Shown one piece after another: positions 23,527-31,552 of a stretch of DNA of 64,000 nucleotides; the stretch's first letter is position 1, and each line of letters begins with the position of its first letter. The position numbers were made by a program, and so were the translations under genes. Location of the stretch: assembly GCF_008180155.1 (NCBI RefSeq), contig NZ_VSZS01000065.1:248001-312000 (forward strand). The letters run 5' to 3'. The notes beneath the pieces are model-generated. The model saw nothing but the letters and a program-made list of their open reading frames with translations. It had not been told where the DNA came from and did not search any database. The stretch is from Neoaquamicrobium microcysteis. GTDB lineage: Bacteria > Pseudomonadota > Alphaproteobacteria > Rhizobiales > Rhizobiaceae.

Positions 23527-23880
23527 CTATAGGCCCTTATTGCTGCGCGAACTGGTTGCCAGTTTCTCGACCAGATCGGCAGCGATGGGCTTGCTCGCCG
23601 AGAACGTGACGCCCGTCTTGGTCGCCTTCAGTTTCAACGAGGCAATCTCGTCGGCATGGACGGCAATTGCGGCCGGATCGACATAGAGACCGCACTGTTT
23701 GCTGAACGCAGCATAGCCGGCGATGATCGTTTCTCGGATCTGAAATCCCGGCATGCCGTACTTGACGACTTCAATCGCATCCGGGAGTGCACGCGAAAGC
23801 TGCGCTCGAAGTTGACCAAGCACGGAGCGAAACTGCTCCGGTGCGGCGGCAATATAGGCGTCATGACTATCGATGGACAT
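23527..23880 (-). CDS. DUF1801 (YdhG-like) protein
   Basis: A 117-residue cytosolic protein whose YGMPGFQ, CGLYVDP and hydrophobic-strand pattern fit the DUF1801 fold (YdhG/frataxin-like). It ends in a Ser/Lys-rich tail. Function is unknown for most members. It lies convergently downstream of dnaE and upstream of ndh on the same strand as ndh, with 68 bases between. Confidence 0.8.
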   Translation of the reverse strand: MSIDSHDAYIAAAPEQFRSVLGQLRAQLSRALPDAIEVVKYGMPGFQIRETIIAGYAAFSKQCGLYVDPAAIAVHADEIASLKLKATKTGVTFSASKPIAADLVEKLATSSRSNKGL

Positions 23881-23948
23881 ACTGCGAGTATGGCCTCAGC
23901 CTCATTCCCGCTCAAGGGCGGGCTAAAGCGCGCTCTCCGATCCCTCGC

Positions 23949-25202
23949 TCACCCGCGCAGCTTGTCCTTCTGCGTGATGAGGCGCGCCGAGTTCTGCCCG
24001 GAAAAATAGCTCCACAGCCAGCTGATCGACACCATGAGCCGCGAGCGCGCGCCGATGAGGAAATAGATGTGGGCCACGCCCCAGACCCACCACGCCAGCC
24101 GTCCCTTCATGCTGAACCGCCCGAAATCGATGATCGCCGCATTCTGTCCAACGGTGGCGAGGTCGCCCATATGGCTGTAGCGAAATGGAGGCTGCGCGGG
24201 CTTGCCCGCAAGCCGCGCCCGGATGGTGCGCGCGGCATACGTTCCCTGCTGCTTGGCCGCAGGCGCGATGCCCGGCACCTGCCTGCCGCCCGATTCCACG
24301 TGGGCCGTGTCGCCGAGCACGAAGATCGCGGGATCGCCCGGCAGGGTCAGGTTCTCGCTCACCTTGACGCGGCCTGCCTTGTCGGCCTCCGCATCAAGCC
24401 ATTCGCGCGCGGGTGAAGCCTGCACGCCTGCGGCCCAGATGATTGTGCGCGCGGCGACAGGCTCGCCATCGAGGACGATGCCGTCGGCGGAGCAGTCCGT
24501 GACGGGCTTGCCGGTTCGGATCTCGACACCGCGTTTCCTCAGCGCGCTCGTGGCATAGCCGGCAAGGTCTTCCTTGAAGCTCGGCAGGATGCGTTTGCCT
24601 GCCTCAACCAACATGACGCGTGCGCGGTGGGTGTCGATGCGGCGAAATTCGCGCGGGAGGATGCGATGGGCCAACTCTGCGATGATGCCGGCAAGCTCTA
24701 CGCCTGTGGGTCCCGCGCCGATCACGACGAAGGTCATCAGCGCCTCGCGCTCCGCCTCGTCGTCGATGATCTCGGCACGCTCGAAGGCCATAAGGATGCG
24801 CCGGCGGATGGTTGTTGCATCCTCCAGAGTTTTCAGACCCGGCGCATCGACCTCCCAGTGGTCATTGCCGAAATAGGCGTGGCGGGCGCCGGTTGCGATC
24901 ACCAGCGTATCGAAAGGCACGCGGCCGGCATCCTTCAGGATGACCTCGCGCTTCTCGCGGTCCACACCCTCCACCGTCGCCAGCAGCGTAGTCACGTCCT
25001 TGCGCGAGCTGACCACCCGGCGGATCGGCCACGCGATGTCAGACGTGGCGAGCAGCGTGGTGGCCACCTGATAGAGCAGCGGCTGAAACAGGTGGTGGTT
25101 GCGCTGGTCGATCAGCGTGATGTCGCACCCCGCCGCCTTGAGGTCCCGCACCATCTGAAGGCCGGCAAAGCCCGCACCCACCACCACGACCCTGTGCTTC
25201 AT
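23949..25202 (-). CDS. ndh: type II NADH dehydrogenase (NDH-2)
   Basis: A 417-residue single-subunit flavoenzyme that passes electrons from NADH to quinone without pumping protons. The FAD site is VVVVGAGFAGLQ at the N-terminus. A second dinucleotide site is VVIGAGPTGVELAGII near residue 165. The FAD-binding FVLGDTAHV follows, then a C-terminal amphipathic/hydrophobic tail (YFLIGARSRLMVSISWLW) for membrane attachment. The start is ATG 25202; the longer frame lacks a signal. Confidence 0.92.
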   Translation of the reverse strand: MKHRVVVVGAGFAGLQMVRDLKAAGCDITLIDQRNHHLFQPLLYQVATTLLATSDIAWPIRRVVSSRKDVTTLLATVEGVDREKREVILKDAGRVPFDTLVIATGARHAYFGNDHWEVDAPGLKTLEDATTIRRRILMAFERAEIIDDEAEREALMTFVVIGAGPTGVELAGIIAELAHRILPREFRRIDTHRARVMLVEAGKRILPSFKEDLAGYATSALRKRGVEIRTGKPVTDCSADGIVLDGEPVAARTIIWAAGVQASPAREWLDAEADKAGRVKVSENLTLPGDPAIFVLGDTAHVESGGRQVPGIAPAAKQQGTYAARTIRARLAGKPAQPPFRYSHMGDLATVGQNAAIIDFGRFSMKGRLAWWVWGVAHIYFLIGARSRLMVSISWLWSYFSGQNSARLITQKDKLRG

Positions 25203-25396
25203 GCGCGCGCCTCCGTGACGACTCGTTTCGCCTGTCTGCCCAAGCCGTTTAGCATCCATGGCGCGGGCATGGCACCCGAAGGGCGTATCGTACGCGGGTT
25301 AGTTGCATCGGGTATGCGGTTCATCCGTTTGGATAGGTTTGAGAGCGGCGAGGTGGCGGGCATGATTGCTGATCGGGATAGAAGCAACGGGCGGTC

Positions 25397-26332
25397 ATGC
25401 AAGATGTTCATCAGGTTCAGCCCTTAATTGGTTTCGGGTTGGGGCGCCTTCACCATGTTCTTTCAAGACGTCAGCGGGAACGCATCGTCCGCGGGGCGGT
25501 AGATGCAGGGCTGACGCATCTCGACCTCGCGCCGGCCTATGGCGACGGGCTTTGCGAGGCGGAAACGGGACGTGTATTGCAGGGGCGGCGCATGCAGGTG
25601 TCGCTGGCCACCAAGTTCGGCATACCGGCCGGCGCTTTGGGCGGGCGCAACACGACCTTCTATTTCGCCAGCAAGTTCCTGCGCCGCACCTTTTCACCTT
25701 CCTATGGCGGCGAATACGGCCTACGCGACTTTTCGACGGAAACGGCGATCCGCAGCGTCGAGCAGTCGCTGCGGCGGCTGCGGACCGATTATCTCGACTG
25801 CCTGTTCTTTCATGAACCGCGCGGGCTTGCCGACCTGCCGGCCGTGCTCGAAACCGTCGAAGCGATGGAGAGGTTGAAGCGTGACGGCAAGGTGCTGCGC
25901 TTTGGCGTGTCCGCTTCAACCGACTATTTCCTCGCCTGCGGCGGCGGATCCATGGTGGGCGATATGGTCCAGTTCGAGGTTGCCGACACTTCGCCGGCGC
26001 TGGTTGATCAGGTCGCCAAGGGCAAGCGCACCTCCGCCTTCGGGCTCCTCCGGTTTCTCATCGGCCACGGCGAGGGCCCGCCGCGGGGCGGACGTTTCGA
26101 CTACCGAAGGGTTCTCGAGTGGTTCTTCGGTCGCTATCCGGCAACGATGCCGATCCTTGCCAGCAACCGGCCCGAAGAGATCGCGCGACTGGGGCGTGCC
26201 GTGCGCGATCTGCCCGCCGGGCTGGCGATGGGTTCCGGCTGTCCGCACCAGGCCCCTACGATACCATTTCGTGCGAGACGGCTTCCTTCGCAACGAAACG
26301 GGCCAGACGCACCGCTAGCGCAATCGCGCTGA
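25397..26332 (+). CDS. aldo/keto reductase
   Basis: A 311-residue NAD(P)H-dependent reductase. The AKR tetrad is visible: Asp and Tyr in HLDLAPAYG (residues ~40-48), Lys in LATKFG and His in FFHEPR. The ILASNRPEEI stretch fits the cofactor pocket. The last ~26 residues, rich in Pro, Arg and Gln, run into the 3' end of the convergent GMC gene by 77 bases. They look unlike a normal AKR tail, so a 3' frameshift or stop loss is possible. Substrate unknown. Confidence 0.85.
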   Translation: MQDVHQVQPLIGFGLGRLHHVLSRRQRERIVRGAVDAGLTHLDLAPAYGDGLCEAETGRVLQGRRMQVSLATKFGIPAGALGGRNTTFYFASKFLRRTFSPSYGGEYGLRDFSTETAIRSVEQSLRRLRTDYLDCLFFHEPRGLADLPAVLETVEAMERLKRDGKVLRFGVSASTDYFLACGGGSMVGDMVQFEVADTSPALVDQVAKGKRTSAFGLLRFLIGHGEGPPRGGRFDYRRVLEWFFGRYPATMPILASNRPEEIARLGRAVRDLPAGLAMGSGCPHQAPTIPFRARRLPSQRNGPDAPLAQSR

Positions 26333-27905
26333 GGGTCGGATTTGCCTGCCCCGAGGTGGGGAATACGGCGCTGCCGGCGACGAAGAGGTTGGCGCTGCCG
26401 AAGACGCGGCAGTTGCGGTCCACCACGCCGAGCCGCGCGTTTTCGCCCATGCGCAGCGTTCCGATCTGGTGGACACCGTCCCCGGCCTGCTCAAGCACCT
26501 GCTCCAGCCGCTGCTGCGGCGCATCTCGCCACAAGAGTTCGCCTAGCCGGTTCTGCTCCAGCCAGCGGGCGAGCAGTTCATGCGTCCGCACGATCGATAC
26601 CGCATCCGCCTCGCTGAACTGCAGGTCGAGGATCGCCTTGGGCATGCCGTAGGCGTCGCGTTCATGCGACAGCCGGATGCGCGACCACGGCTGCGGCAGG
26701 TGCTCGCCATGATAGTGCAGGACGTAGCGCCTTGCAGGATTGCGCAGATGCAGCCCCGGCAGGCGTTGCCGCGCCAGAAAGCGCCGATAGAGAAAGCGGG
26801 GCAGGGTGGTCGCAATAGCCGGCAGCCCCAATGCGATGTTGCGCAGGTGCGCGGCGTGGTTACCGCCATCGCCGATGTTGATGCGGCGCAGCGACTCGCT
26901 CACCAGCCTCCGGCCGAGCGGTGGGATCGACAGTGCCGTATAGGCCATCGACAGCACGGGGTCACGATGCGCCGCATCGCGCATTGGCGGCAATGTCGGC
27001 CAGAAAGCGATGTTGGTCAGGCCCTCCCGCGCCTGTAGCGCGTCGCTTGCCACTATGCGCCGCCGTGCATAGGCCCTGTCTTCTCCAAGGAAGAAGTCGA
27101 AGCTGCTGTCTAGTGCGGCATCCTTGAAGCGGATGTCCGCCAGCGTGCCCGACAGGTGCCCCATGTAGTAGCGGCCGAGCGGGCCAGCCTCTCCGCCAAA
27201 GCGCTCGGGCGCATTTGCCTGCGCCGCAAGCAGCAGCCTGGTCGTCTCCACCCCGCCGCAGGCGAGAACCACGGCGCGGCAGCGCAGCAGACCCCTGACG
27301 CCATCGCGCTGGCGCACCTCCAGCCCCAAGACGGTACCGTTCTGCGAGAAACGGATTTCGGTGACCGTGACACCGAGCACGGCGGTAATGCGATCCGAAG
27401 ACGCGATCTCGTCTGCATAGGCCTTGAGGAAGCTAGGCGGGTCGGCAAACCGCATCAGCCGGTCGGTGCTGAAGGCCGTATCCGCAATCGGCGCATTCAG
27501 CCTGTTTGTGAAACCGTCCCCGCAGTGTGCATAGCGGCAGGCGGCCGGCAGATGCTCGGCGAACTCTGCGTAAGTAATTGGCCATGGGGCATCGCCGGTG
27601 ACGGAACGTCTTTCGAAATCCACCGCATCGAGCGGCACGCACCCGGCTCCCCACAGGTTGGACGTCCCGCCGAAGCGCCGCTGCACAACTAGCGCCATGT
27701 CGGCATTGCGGCGCGGATCGACGCGTATCGCGTCCGAGAGTTGCTGAGTGGCCGGATCGACCTGCATCGTGCCCGATTCCAGCACGGTGACCGAATGGCC
27801 GAGCTTTGCCATTTCCATGGCGGCCACGAGCCCAACCGGCCCGGCGCCGACCACACAGACATGATGCGCGCGTGCGAATAGCGCCTCGTTACCTTCAATC
27901 AGCAT
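26256..27905 (-). CDS. GMC-type FAD-dependent oxidoreductase
   Basis: A 549-residue flavoprotein. The FAD fold is CVVGAGPVGLVAAMEMAKLG at residues ~14-33. FGGTSNLWGAGC follows, and the C-terminal GMC_oxred_C domain has HQIGTLRMG and FPTSGQANPTLS. The His and Asn there are the usual catalytic pair of sugar/alcohol oxidases. The start is ATG 27905, 25 bases before the FAD motif codons. It lies convergent with the aldo/keto reductase, so the two could share a sugar- or alcohol-redox role, but the substrate is unknown. There is no signal peptide. Confidence 0.88.
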   Translation of the reverse strand: MLIEGNEALFARAHHVCVVGAGPVGLVAAMEMAKLGHSVTVLESGTMQVDPATQQLSDAIRVDPRRNADMALVVQRRFGGTSNLWGAGCVPLDAVDFERRSVTGDAPWPITYAEFAEHLPAACRYAHCGDGFTNRLNAPIADTAFSTDRLMRFADPPSFLKAYADEIASSDRITAVLGVTVTEIRFSQNGTVLGLEVRQRDGVRGLLRCRAVVLACGGVETTRLLLAAQANAPERFGGEAGPLGRYYMGHLSGTLADIRFKDAALDSSFDFFLGEDRAYARRRIVASDALQAREGLTNIAFWPTLPPMRDAAHRDPVLSMAYTALSIPPLGRRLVSESLRRINIGDGGNHAAHLRNIALGLPAIATTLPRFLYRRFLARQRLPGLHLRNPARRYVLHYHGEHLPQPWSRIRLSHERDAYGMPKAILDLQFSEADAVSIVRTHELLARWLEQNRLGELLWRDAPQQRLEQVLEQAGDGVHQIGTLRMGENARLGVVDRNCRVFGSANLFVAGSAVFPTSGQANPTLSAIALAVRLARFVAKEAVSHEMVS

Positions 27906-28059
27906 GCCTGTTACGGTTCTGATGTTGCTCCCGACATCTTCGGTAGCCAAGCAGCGCGTTGCTTGCCAGCAGACCAAAAGGATAGTGAATGCGCGCGGCA
28001 TAGTCGAAATGGGTATGCAGGGCGGGACAGTGTCCGGGCCGTGCACTTGCTTGACTAAA

Positions 28060-28093
28060 TCCCGTTTGTGGGAAATATTCCCGAATATGGGAA
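28060..28093. promoter_or_regulatory. candidate operator: two tandem TCCC-N6-GGGA sites
   Basis: TCCC-GTTTGT-GGGA at 28060-28073 and TCCC-GAATAT-GGGA at 28079-28092 lie 19 bases apart. Between them GGGAA-ATA-TTCCC forms a further overlapping dyad. The second copy covers the ATG of the XRE-cupin gene (28087). This looks like an autoregulatory binding site that could also act on the divergent GMC gene, which starts 155 bases away. Confidence 0.6.
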
Positions 28094-28659
28094 ACGACGT
28101 ACTCAATGCATCTGAAATAGACCGGCTCATTGGACAGCGGCTCAAGGCGTTACGCGCCGAGCGGGCGTGGTCTCTTGATGAACTGGCGGCCGAAAGCGGG
28201 GTCAGCCGGGCAACTCTGTCGCGGCTGGAAAACGCAGAGGTGAGCCCCACGACCGCGGTGTTGGGAAAGCTGTGCGCCGCCTACGGCATGACGCTGTCGC
28301 GGCTGATGCGCATGGTGGAGGACACGTTCGCGCCAATGGTTCCTCGGCAAGAGCAACCGGTGTGGCGTGACGAGGAAAGCGGTTTTCTGCGGCGTTCGAT
28401 TTCACCGCCTTCGAGCGCGCTGGCGGGCGAAGCGCTGGAATGCACGTTGGAGGCGGGTTGCAGCCTTGCCTACGACCGGCCGCCGCGGCCGGGCCTCGAA
28501 CATCATCTCTGGCTGCTGGAAGGCAAACTCGAAGTCACCGTGCAAGGTCGCTCTCACCACATGCGACCCGGCGATAGCCTTCGCTACCAGCTTTTCGGCA
28601 CCAGCGTTTTCACCACGCCGCCGGGTTGCGGCGCCCATTATGTTCTCTTCATGGTATGA
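28087..28659 (+). CDS. XRE-family regulator with cupin sensor domain
   Basis: A 190-residue transcriptional regulator. The HTH lies at about residues 14-65 (RLKALRAERAWSLDELAAES, GVSRATLSRLEN). A C-terminal cupin domain (about 105-188) has LEHHLWLLEGKLEVTVQG and MRPGDSLRYQL. The start is ATG 28087; an in-frame ATG at 28015 would place the operator inside the coding region, so it is less likely. Its stop overlaps the GNAT start, so the two are co-transcribed. This XRE-cupin plus acetyltransferase pair recurs in many proteobacteria. Confidence 0.9.
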   Translation: MGNDVLNASEIDRLIGQRLKALRAERAWSLDELAAESGVSRATLSRLENAEVSPTTAVLGKLCAAYGMTLSRLMRMVEDTFAPMVPRQEQPVWRDEESGFLRRSISPPSSALAGEALECTLEAGCSLAYDRPPRPGLEHHLWLLEGKLEVTVQGRSHHMRPGDSLRYQLFGTSVFTTPPGCGAHYVLFMV

Positions 28660-29204
28660 CACAGATGACGGAAATTTCCTCCATAGCTATCTCCGCCTTG
28701 TCGGCGCAGGAGGCCGAACAGCGGATCGGCGATCTCGCCGCACTGATCCATGCCTGCGTTCACGACGGCGCAAGCATCAGCTTCGTGCTGCCGTTTTCCC
28801 TAGGCCAGGCCGAAGCCTTCTGGCGTGACAAGGTGCTCCCCGGTCTGCTCGTCGGCGGCGCGGTACTGCTGGCCGCAGAAGATGAAGGCCGCATCGTGGG
28901 TACTGTGCAACTCGACCACGACACGCCGCCAAACCAACCCCACCGCGCCGAAGTGCGCAAGCTTCTGGTGCACCCCGAATTTCGCCGGCGCGGCATAGCT
29001 AGAGCGCTCATGACTGAGCTGGAGAGGCATGCGCGCGGTCTCGACCGCAGCCTGCTGACGCTCGATACCCGCACTGGTGACCGCGCCGAACCGCTATACA
29101 GCTCGCTCGGCTACGAGACGGTCGGCGTGATACCACGCTTTTGCCGCGATCCCTTCGATGCCGGCAAGCTGGACAGCACGACTATCATGTACAAGACTCT
29201 GTAG
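28656..29204 (+). CDS. GNAT-family N-acetyltransferase
   Basis: A 182-residue acetyl-CoA-dependent transferase. Motif A of the GNAT fold is seen in AEVRKLLVHPEFRRRGIARALM (Q/R-x-x-G-x-G/A, about residues 100-121). DRSLLTLDTRTGDRAEPLYSSLGY follows as motif B. The start at ATG 28656 overlaps the regulator stop. Substrate unknown; its pairing with a cupin regulator hints at a small amine or amino acid that the regulator also senses. Confidence 0.88.
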   Translation: MTQMTEISSIAISALSAQEAEQRIGDLAALIHACVHDGASISFVLPFSLGQAEAFWRDKVLPGLLVGGAVLLAAEDEGRIVGTVQLDHDTPPNQPHRAEVRKLLVHPEFRRRGIARALMTELERHARGLDRSLLTLDTRTGDRAEPLYSSLGYETVGVIPRFCRDPFDAGKLDSTTIMYKTL

Positions 29205-29306
29205 GCGCGGTGGCCAAGGCACGGCCGGCCGTTCCGGTTTTTGCCGCAATCTGTGCTAAAACGGCTCCGGGATTCGCGAGAAAGCGACATTCAGGAGAGG
29301 GTTTCC

Positions 29307-29954
29307 ATGATGAAGAAGTTGATGATCGGCGCGGCTGCCGGCGTGTTTCTGGCTGGCTGCACCACCAACCCCTACACGGGCGAGCAGCAGGTTTCGCGTA
29401 CTGCTGGCGGCGCGGCGCTTGGCGCGCTGGCAGGTGCTGGCCTCGGCATGCTGGCCGGCGGCGACGACCGCCGCAACGCGCTGATCGGCGCCGGCATCGG
29501 CGCGCTCGCCGGCGGCGCCGTTGGCTCCTACATGGACCAGCAGGAAGCTGAACTGCGCGGGTACCTGCAGGGCACCGGCGTCTCGGTGACGCGTAACGGC
29601 GATCAAATCGTACTCAACATGCCGTCCAACATCACCTTCGCTACCGATCAGGACCAGGTGATGCCGAACTTCCACAACACGCTGAACGCCGTGGCGCTGG
29701 TACTGAACAAGTACAACCGCACGCTGGTCGACATCAACGGCCACACGGACTCGACTGGCAGCCTGCAGCACAACCAGGCGCTTTCGCAGCGCCGTGCATC
29801 GTCTGTCGCCAACTATCTGGTGCAGCAGAACGTGGACGGCCGCCGCTTTGCCATCAACGGTTTCGGCCCGTCGCAGCCCGTTGCCACCAACGCGACGCCG
29901 GAAGGGCGCGCCCAGAATCGCCGCGTCGAAATCTATCTCTCGCCGATCACCTGA
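29307..29954 (+). CDS. OmpA-family outer-membrane lipoprotein (YiaD-like)
   Basis: A 215-residue lipoprotein. The signal ends in LAGC near residue 18. A glycine-zipper segment (about 32-70) contains repeated G-A-x-x-G-A-L-A-G, and a C-terminal OmpA domain (about 100-215) follows. The peptidoglycan-binding motif is seen in NGHTDSTGS and LSQRRASSVANYL, ending in NRRVEIYLSP. It probably anchors the outer membrane to peptidoglycan. The preceding GNAT gene ends 102 bases upstream; a terminator follows. Confidence 0.92.
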   Translation: MMKKLMIGAAAGVFLAGCTTNPYTGEQQVSRTAGGAALGALAGAGLGMLAGGDDRRNALIGAGIGALAGGAVGSYMDQQEAELRGYLQGTGVSVTRNGDQIVLNMPSNITFATDQDQVMPNFHNTLNAVALVLNKYNRTLVDINGHTDSTGSLQHNQALSQRRASSVANYLVQQNVDGRRFAINGFGPSQPVATNATPEGRAQNRRVEIYLSPIT

Positions 29955-30013
29955 GCCGGAAGCATCGCGCTGGCGTGACTGCCGGCCCGACGCATAGGGT
30001 GGATCATATCAGG

Positions 30014-30045
30014 GGCGCCGCCGCTTTGCCGGTGGCGCCTTCTTT
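30014..30045 (+). terminator. intrinsic terminator after the OmpA lipoprotein gene
   Basis: GGCGCCGCCG and CGGTGGCGCC form a 10-bp stem (one G-T wobble) with a six-base loop. TTCTTTG follows, 60 bases after the stop. Confidence 0.7.
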
Positions 30046-30144
30046 GTCCGGGCATGGTGCGTAACGAATCGACTGGGCGGGCGGGTTGCGAAATCACGTA
30101 CTCGTGCGGGCTGCGACAATGCGCGCCCTAGAACGTTTCGGATA

Positions 30145-30159
30145 GGACAAAAATAGAAC
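30145..30159 (+). promoter_or_regulatory. degenerate SOS box (GGAC-N7-GAAC) upstream of recA
   Basis: GGAC-AAAAATA-GAAC matches the alphaproteobacterial LexA consensus GAAC-N7-GAAC at seven of eight positions. It lies 125 bases before the recA ATG. Confidence 0.5.
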
Positions 30160-30210
30160 AAATCAAAATTATCAAGTAATAACAATACCGTAGGTGCTAT
30201 TGCCAAAAGG

Positions 30211-30225
30211 GAACAAAAAAGGTAC
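30211..30225 (+). promoter_or_regulatory. degenerate SOS box (GAAC-N7-GTAC) upstream of recA
   Basis: GAAC-AAAAAAG-GTAC differs from GAAC-N7-GAAC in one base. It lies 59 bases before the recA start, in an AT-rich tract unlike the flanking GC-rich DNA. This is the more likely LexA site. Confidence 0.6.
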
Positions 30226-30283
30226 AAAAAACTCAGGGACACCGGACTGACCGGCTTCGCTGACGACCAAGGGGTAAGGTACT

Positions 30284-31381
30284 ATGGCACAGAATTCATT
30301 GCGGCTTGTTGAGGACGGTTCGGTGGACAAATCAAAGGCTCTGGATGCGGCGCTCTCGCAGATCGAGCGGGCTTTCGGCAAGGGCTCGATCATGCGGCTG
30401 GGGGCTAACGAGCAGGTGGTCGAGATCGAGACGGTCTCGACGGGCTCTCTCGGCCTCGACATCGCGCTGGGCGTCGGCGGCCTGCCCAAGGGACGCATCA
30501 TCGAGATTTACGGCCCGGAAAGCTCCGGCAAGACGACCATGGCGCTGCATACGGTGGCCGAGGCGCAGAAGAAGGGTGGCATCTGTGCGTTCGTCGATGC
30601 GGAGCACGCTCTGGACCCCGTCTATGCCCGCAAGCTGGGCGTGGATCTGGAAAACCTGCTGATCTCGCAGCCCGACACGGGCGAGCAGGCGCTGGAGATT
30701 TGCGACACGCTGGTGCGCTCTGGCGCGATCGACGTGCTGGTGATCGACTCGGTTGCAGCCCTTACGCCGCGGGCAGAGATCGAGGGCGAGATGGGCGATT
30801 CCCTGCCGGGCCTTCAGGCCCGCCTGATGAGCCAAGCGCTGCGCAAGCTAACGGCTTCCATCTCCCGCTCGAACTGCATGGTGATCTTCATCAACCAGAT
30901 CCGCATGAAGATCGGCGTGATGTTCGGCTCGCCCGAGACGACGACAGGCGGCAACGCGCTGAAGTTCTACGCCTCGGTCCGTCTCGACATCCGGCGCATC
31001 GGCGCGGTGAAAGATCGCGACGAGGTCGTGGGCAACCAGACACGCGTGAAGGTGGTCAAGAACAAGCTCGCTCCGCCCTTCAAGCAGGTCGAATTCGACA
31101 TCATGTATGGCGAGGGCGTATCGAAGACGGGCGAACTGGTCGATCTCGGCGTCAAGGCCGGCATCGTGGAGAAGTCGGGGGCCTGGTTCTCATACAACTC
31201 CCAGCGTCTCGGCCAGGGGCGCGAGAACGCGAAGCTGTTCCTGCGCGACAACCCTGAGACCGCCCGCGAGATCGAACTGGCGCTGCGCCAGAATGCCGGG
31301 CTGATTGCCGAGAAGTTCCTGGATAATGGCGGTCCCGGCGATCAGGACGGCAATGATGTCGATGAGGCTTCCGGCATGTAA
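30284..31381 (+). CDS. recA: recombinase RecA
   Basis: A 365-residue strand-exchange protein and SOS co-protease. Walker A is GPESSGKTT near residue 80, and the Walker B region is [10 protein letters not shown]. The DNA-binding loops are [17 protein letters not shown] and [20 protein letters not shown]. Length and acidic tail are normal. AAGGGGTAAGG precedes the ATG. A terminator and alaS follow. Regulation by LexA is suggested by two near-consensus boxes upstream. Confidence 0.98.
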   Translation: MAQNSLRLVEDGSVDKSKALDAALSQIERAFGKGSIMRLGANEQVVEIETVSTGSLGLDIALGVGGLPKGRIIEIYGPESSGKTTMALHTVAEAQKKGGICAFVDAEHALDPVYARKLGVDLENLLISQPDTGEQALEICDTLVRSGAIDVLVIDSVAALTPRAEIEGEMGDSLPGLQARLMSQALRKLTASISRSNCMVIFINQIRMKIGVMFGSPETTTGGNALKFYASVRLDIRRIGAVKDRDEVVGNQTRVKVVKNKLAPPFKQVEFDIMYGEGVSKTGELVDLGVKAGIVEKSGAWFSYNSQRLGQGRENAKLFLRDNPETAREIELALRQNAGLIAEKFLDNGGPGDQDGNDVDEASGM

Positions 31382-31405
31382 GCTGCCGCGCCTGTTGCAT
31401 GGTCC

Positions 31406-31437
31406 AGCCGTCGGCGCTTCCGCGTCGGCGGCTTTTT
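31406..31437 (+). terminator. intrinsic terminator after recA
   Basis: AGCCGTCGGCGC and GCGTCGGCGGCT pair with two wobbles around a four-base loop, followed by TTTTTCG. It lies 25 bases after the recA stop. Confidence 0.65.
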
Positions 31438-31552
31438 CGTTTGTTCGCGCCTCTGCGGGATTTCTGGACAGCCGGATTCGCGAACGTTAAAAGCCATCTC
31501 CACATTCTTTCCATTGCCGCGAACCATCGCGGTTTTTCACGAAGGCATCAGC

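Noticed and set aside
29955-30283. A small gene in the 329-base OmpA-recA gap
   Set aside because: The AT-rich part codes for no plausible frame with a ribosome site; it holds a terminator and the recA control region.
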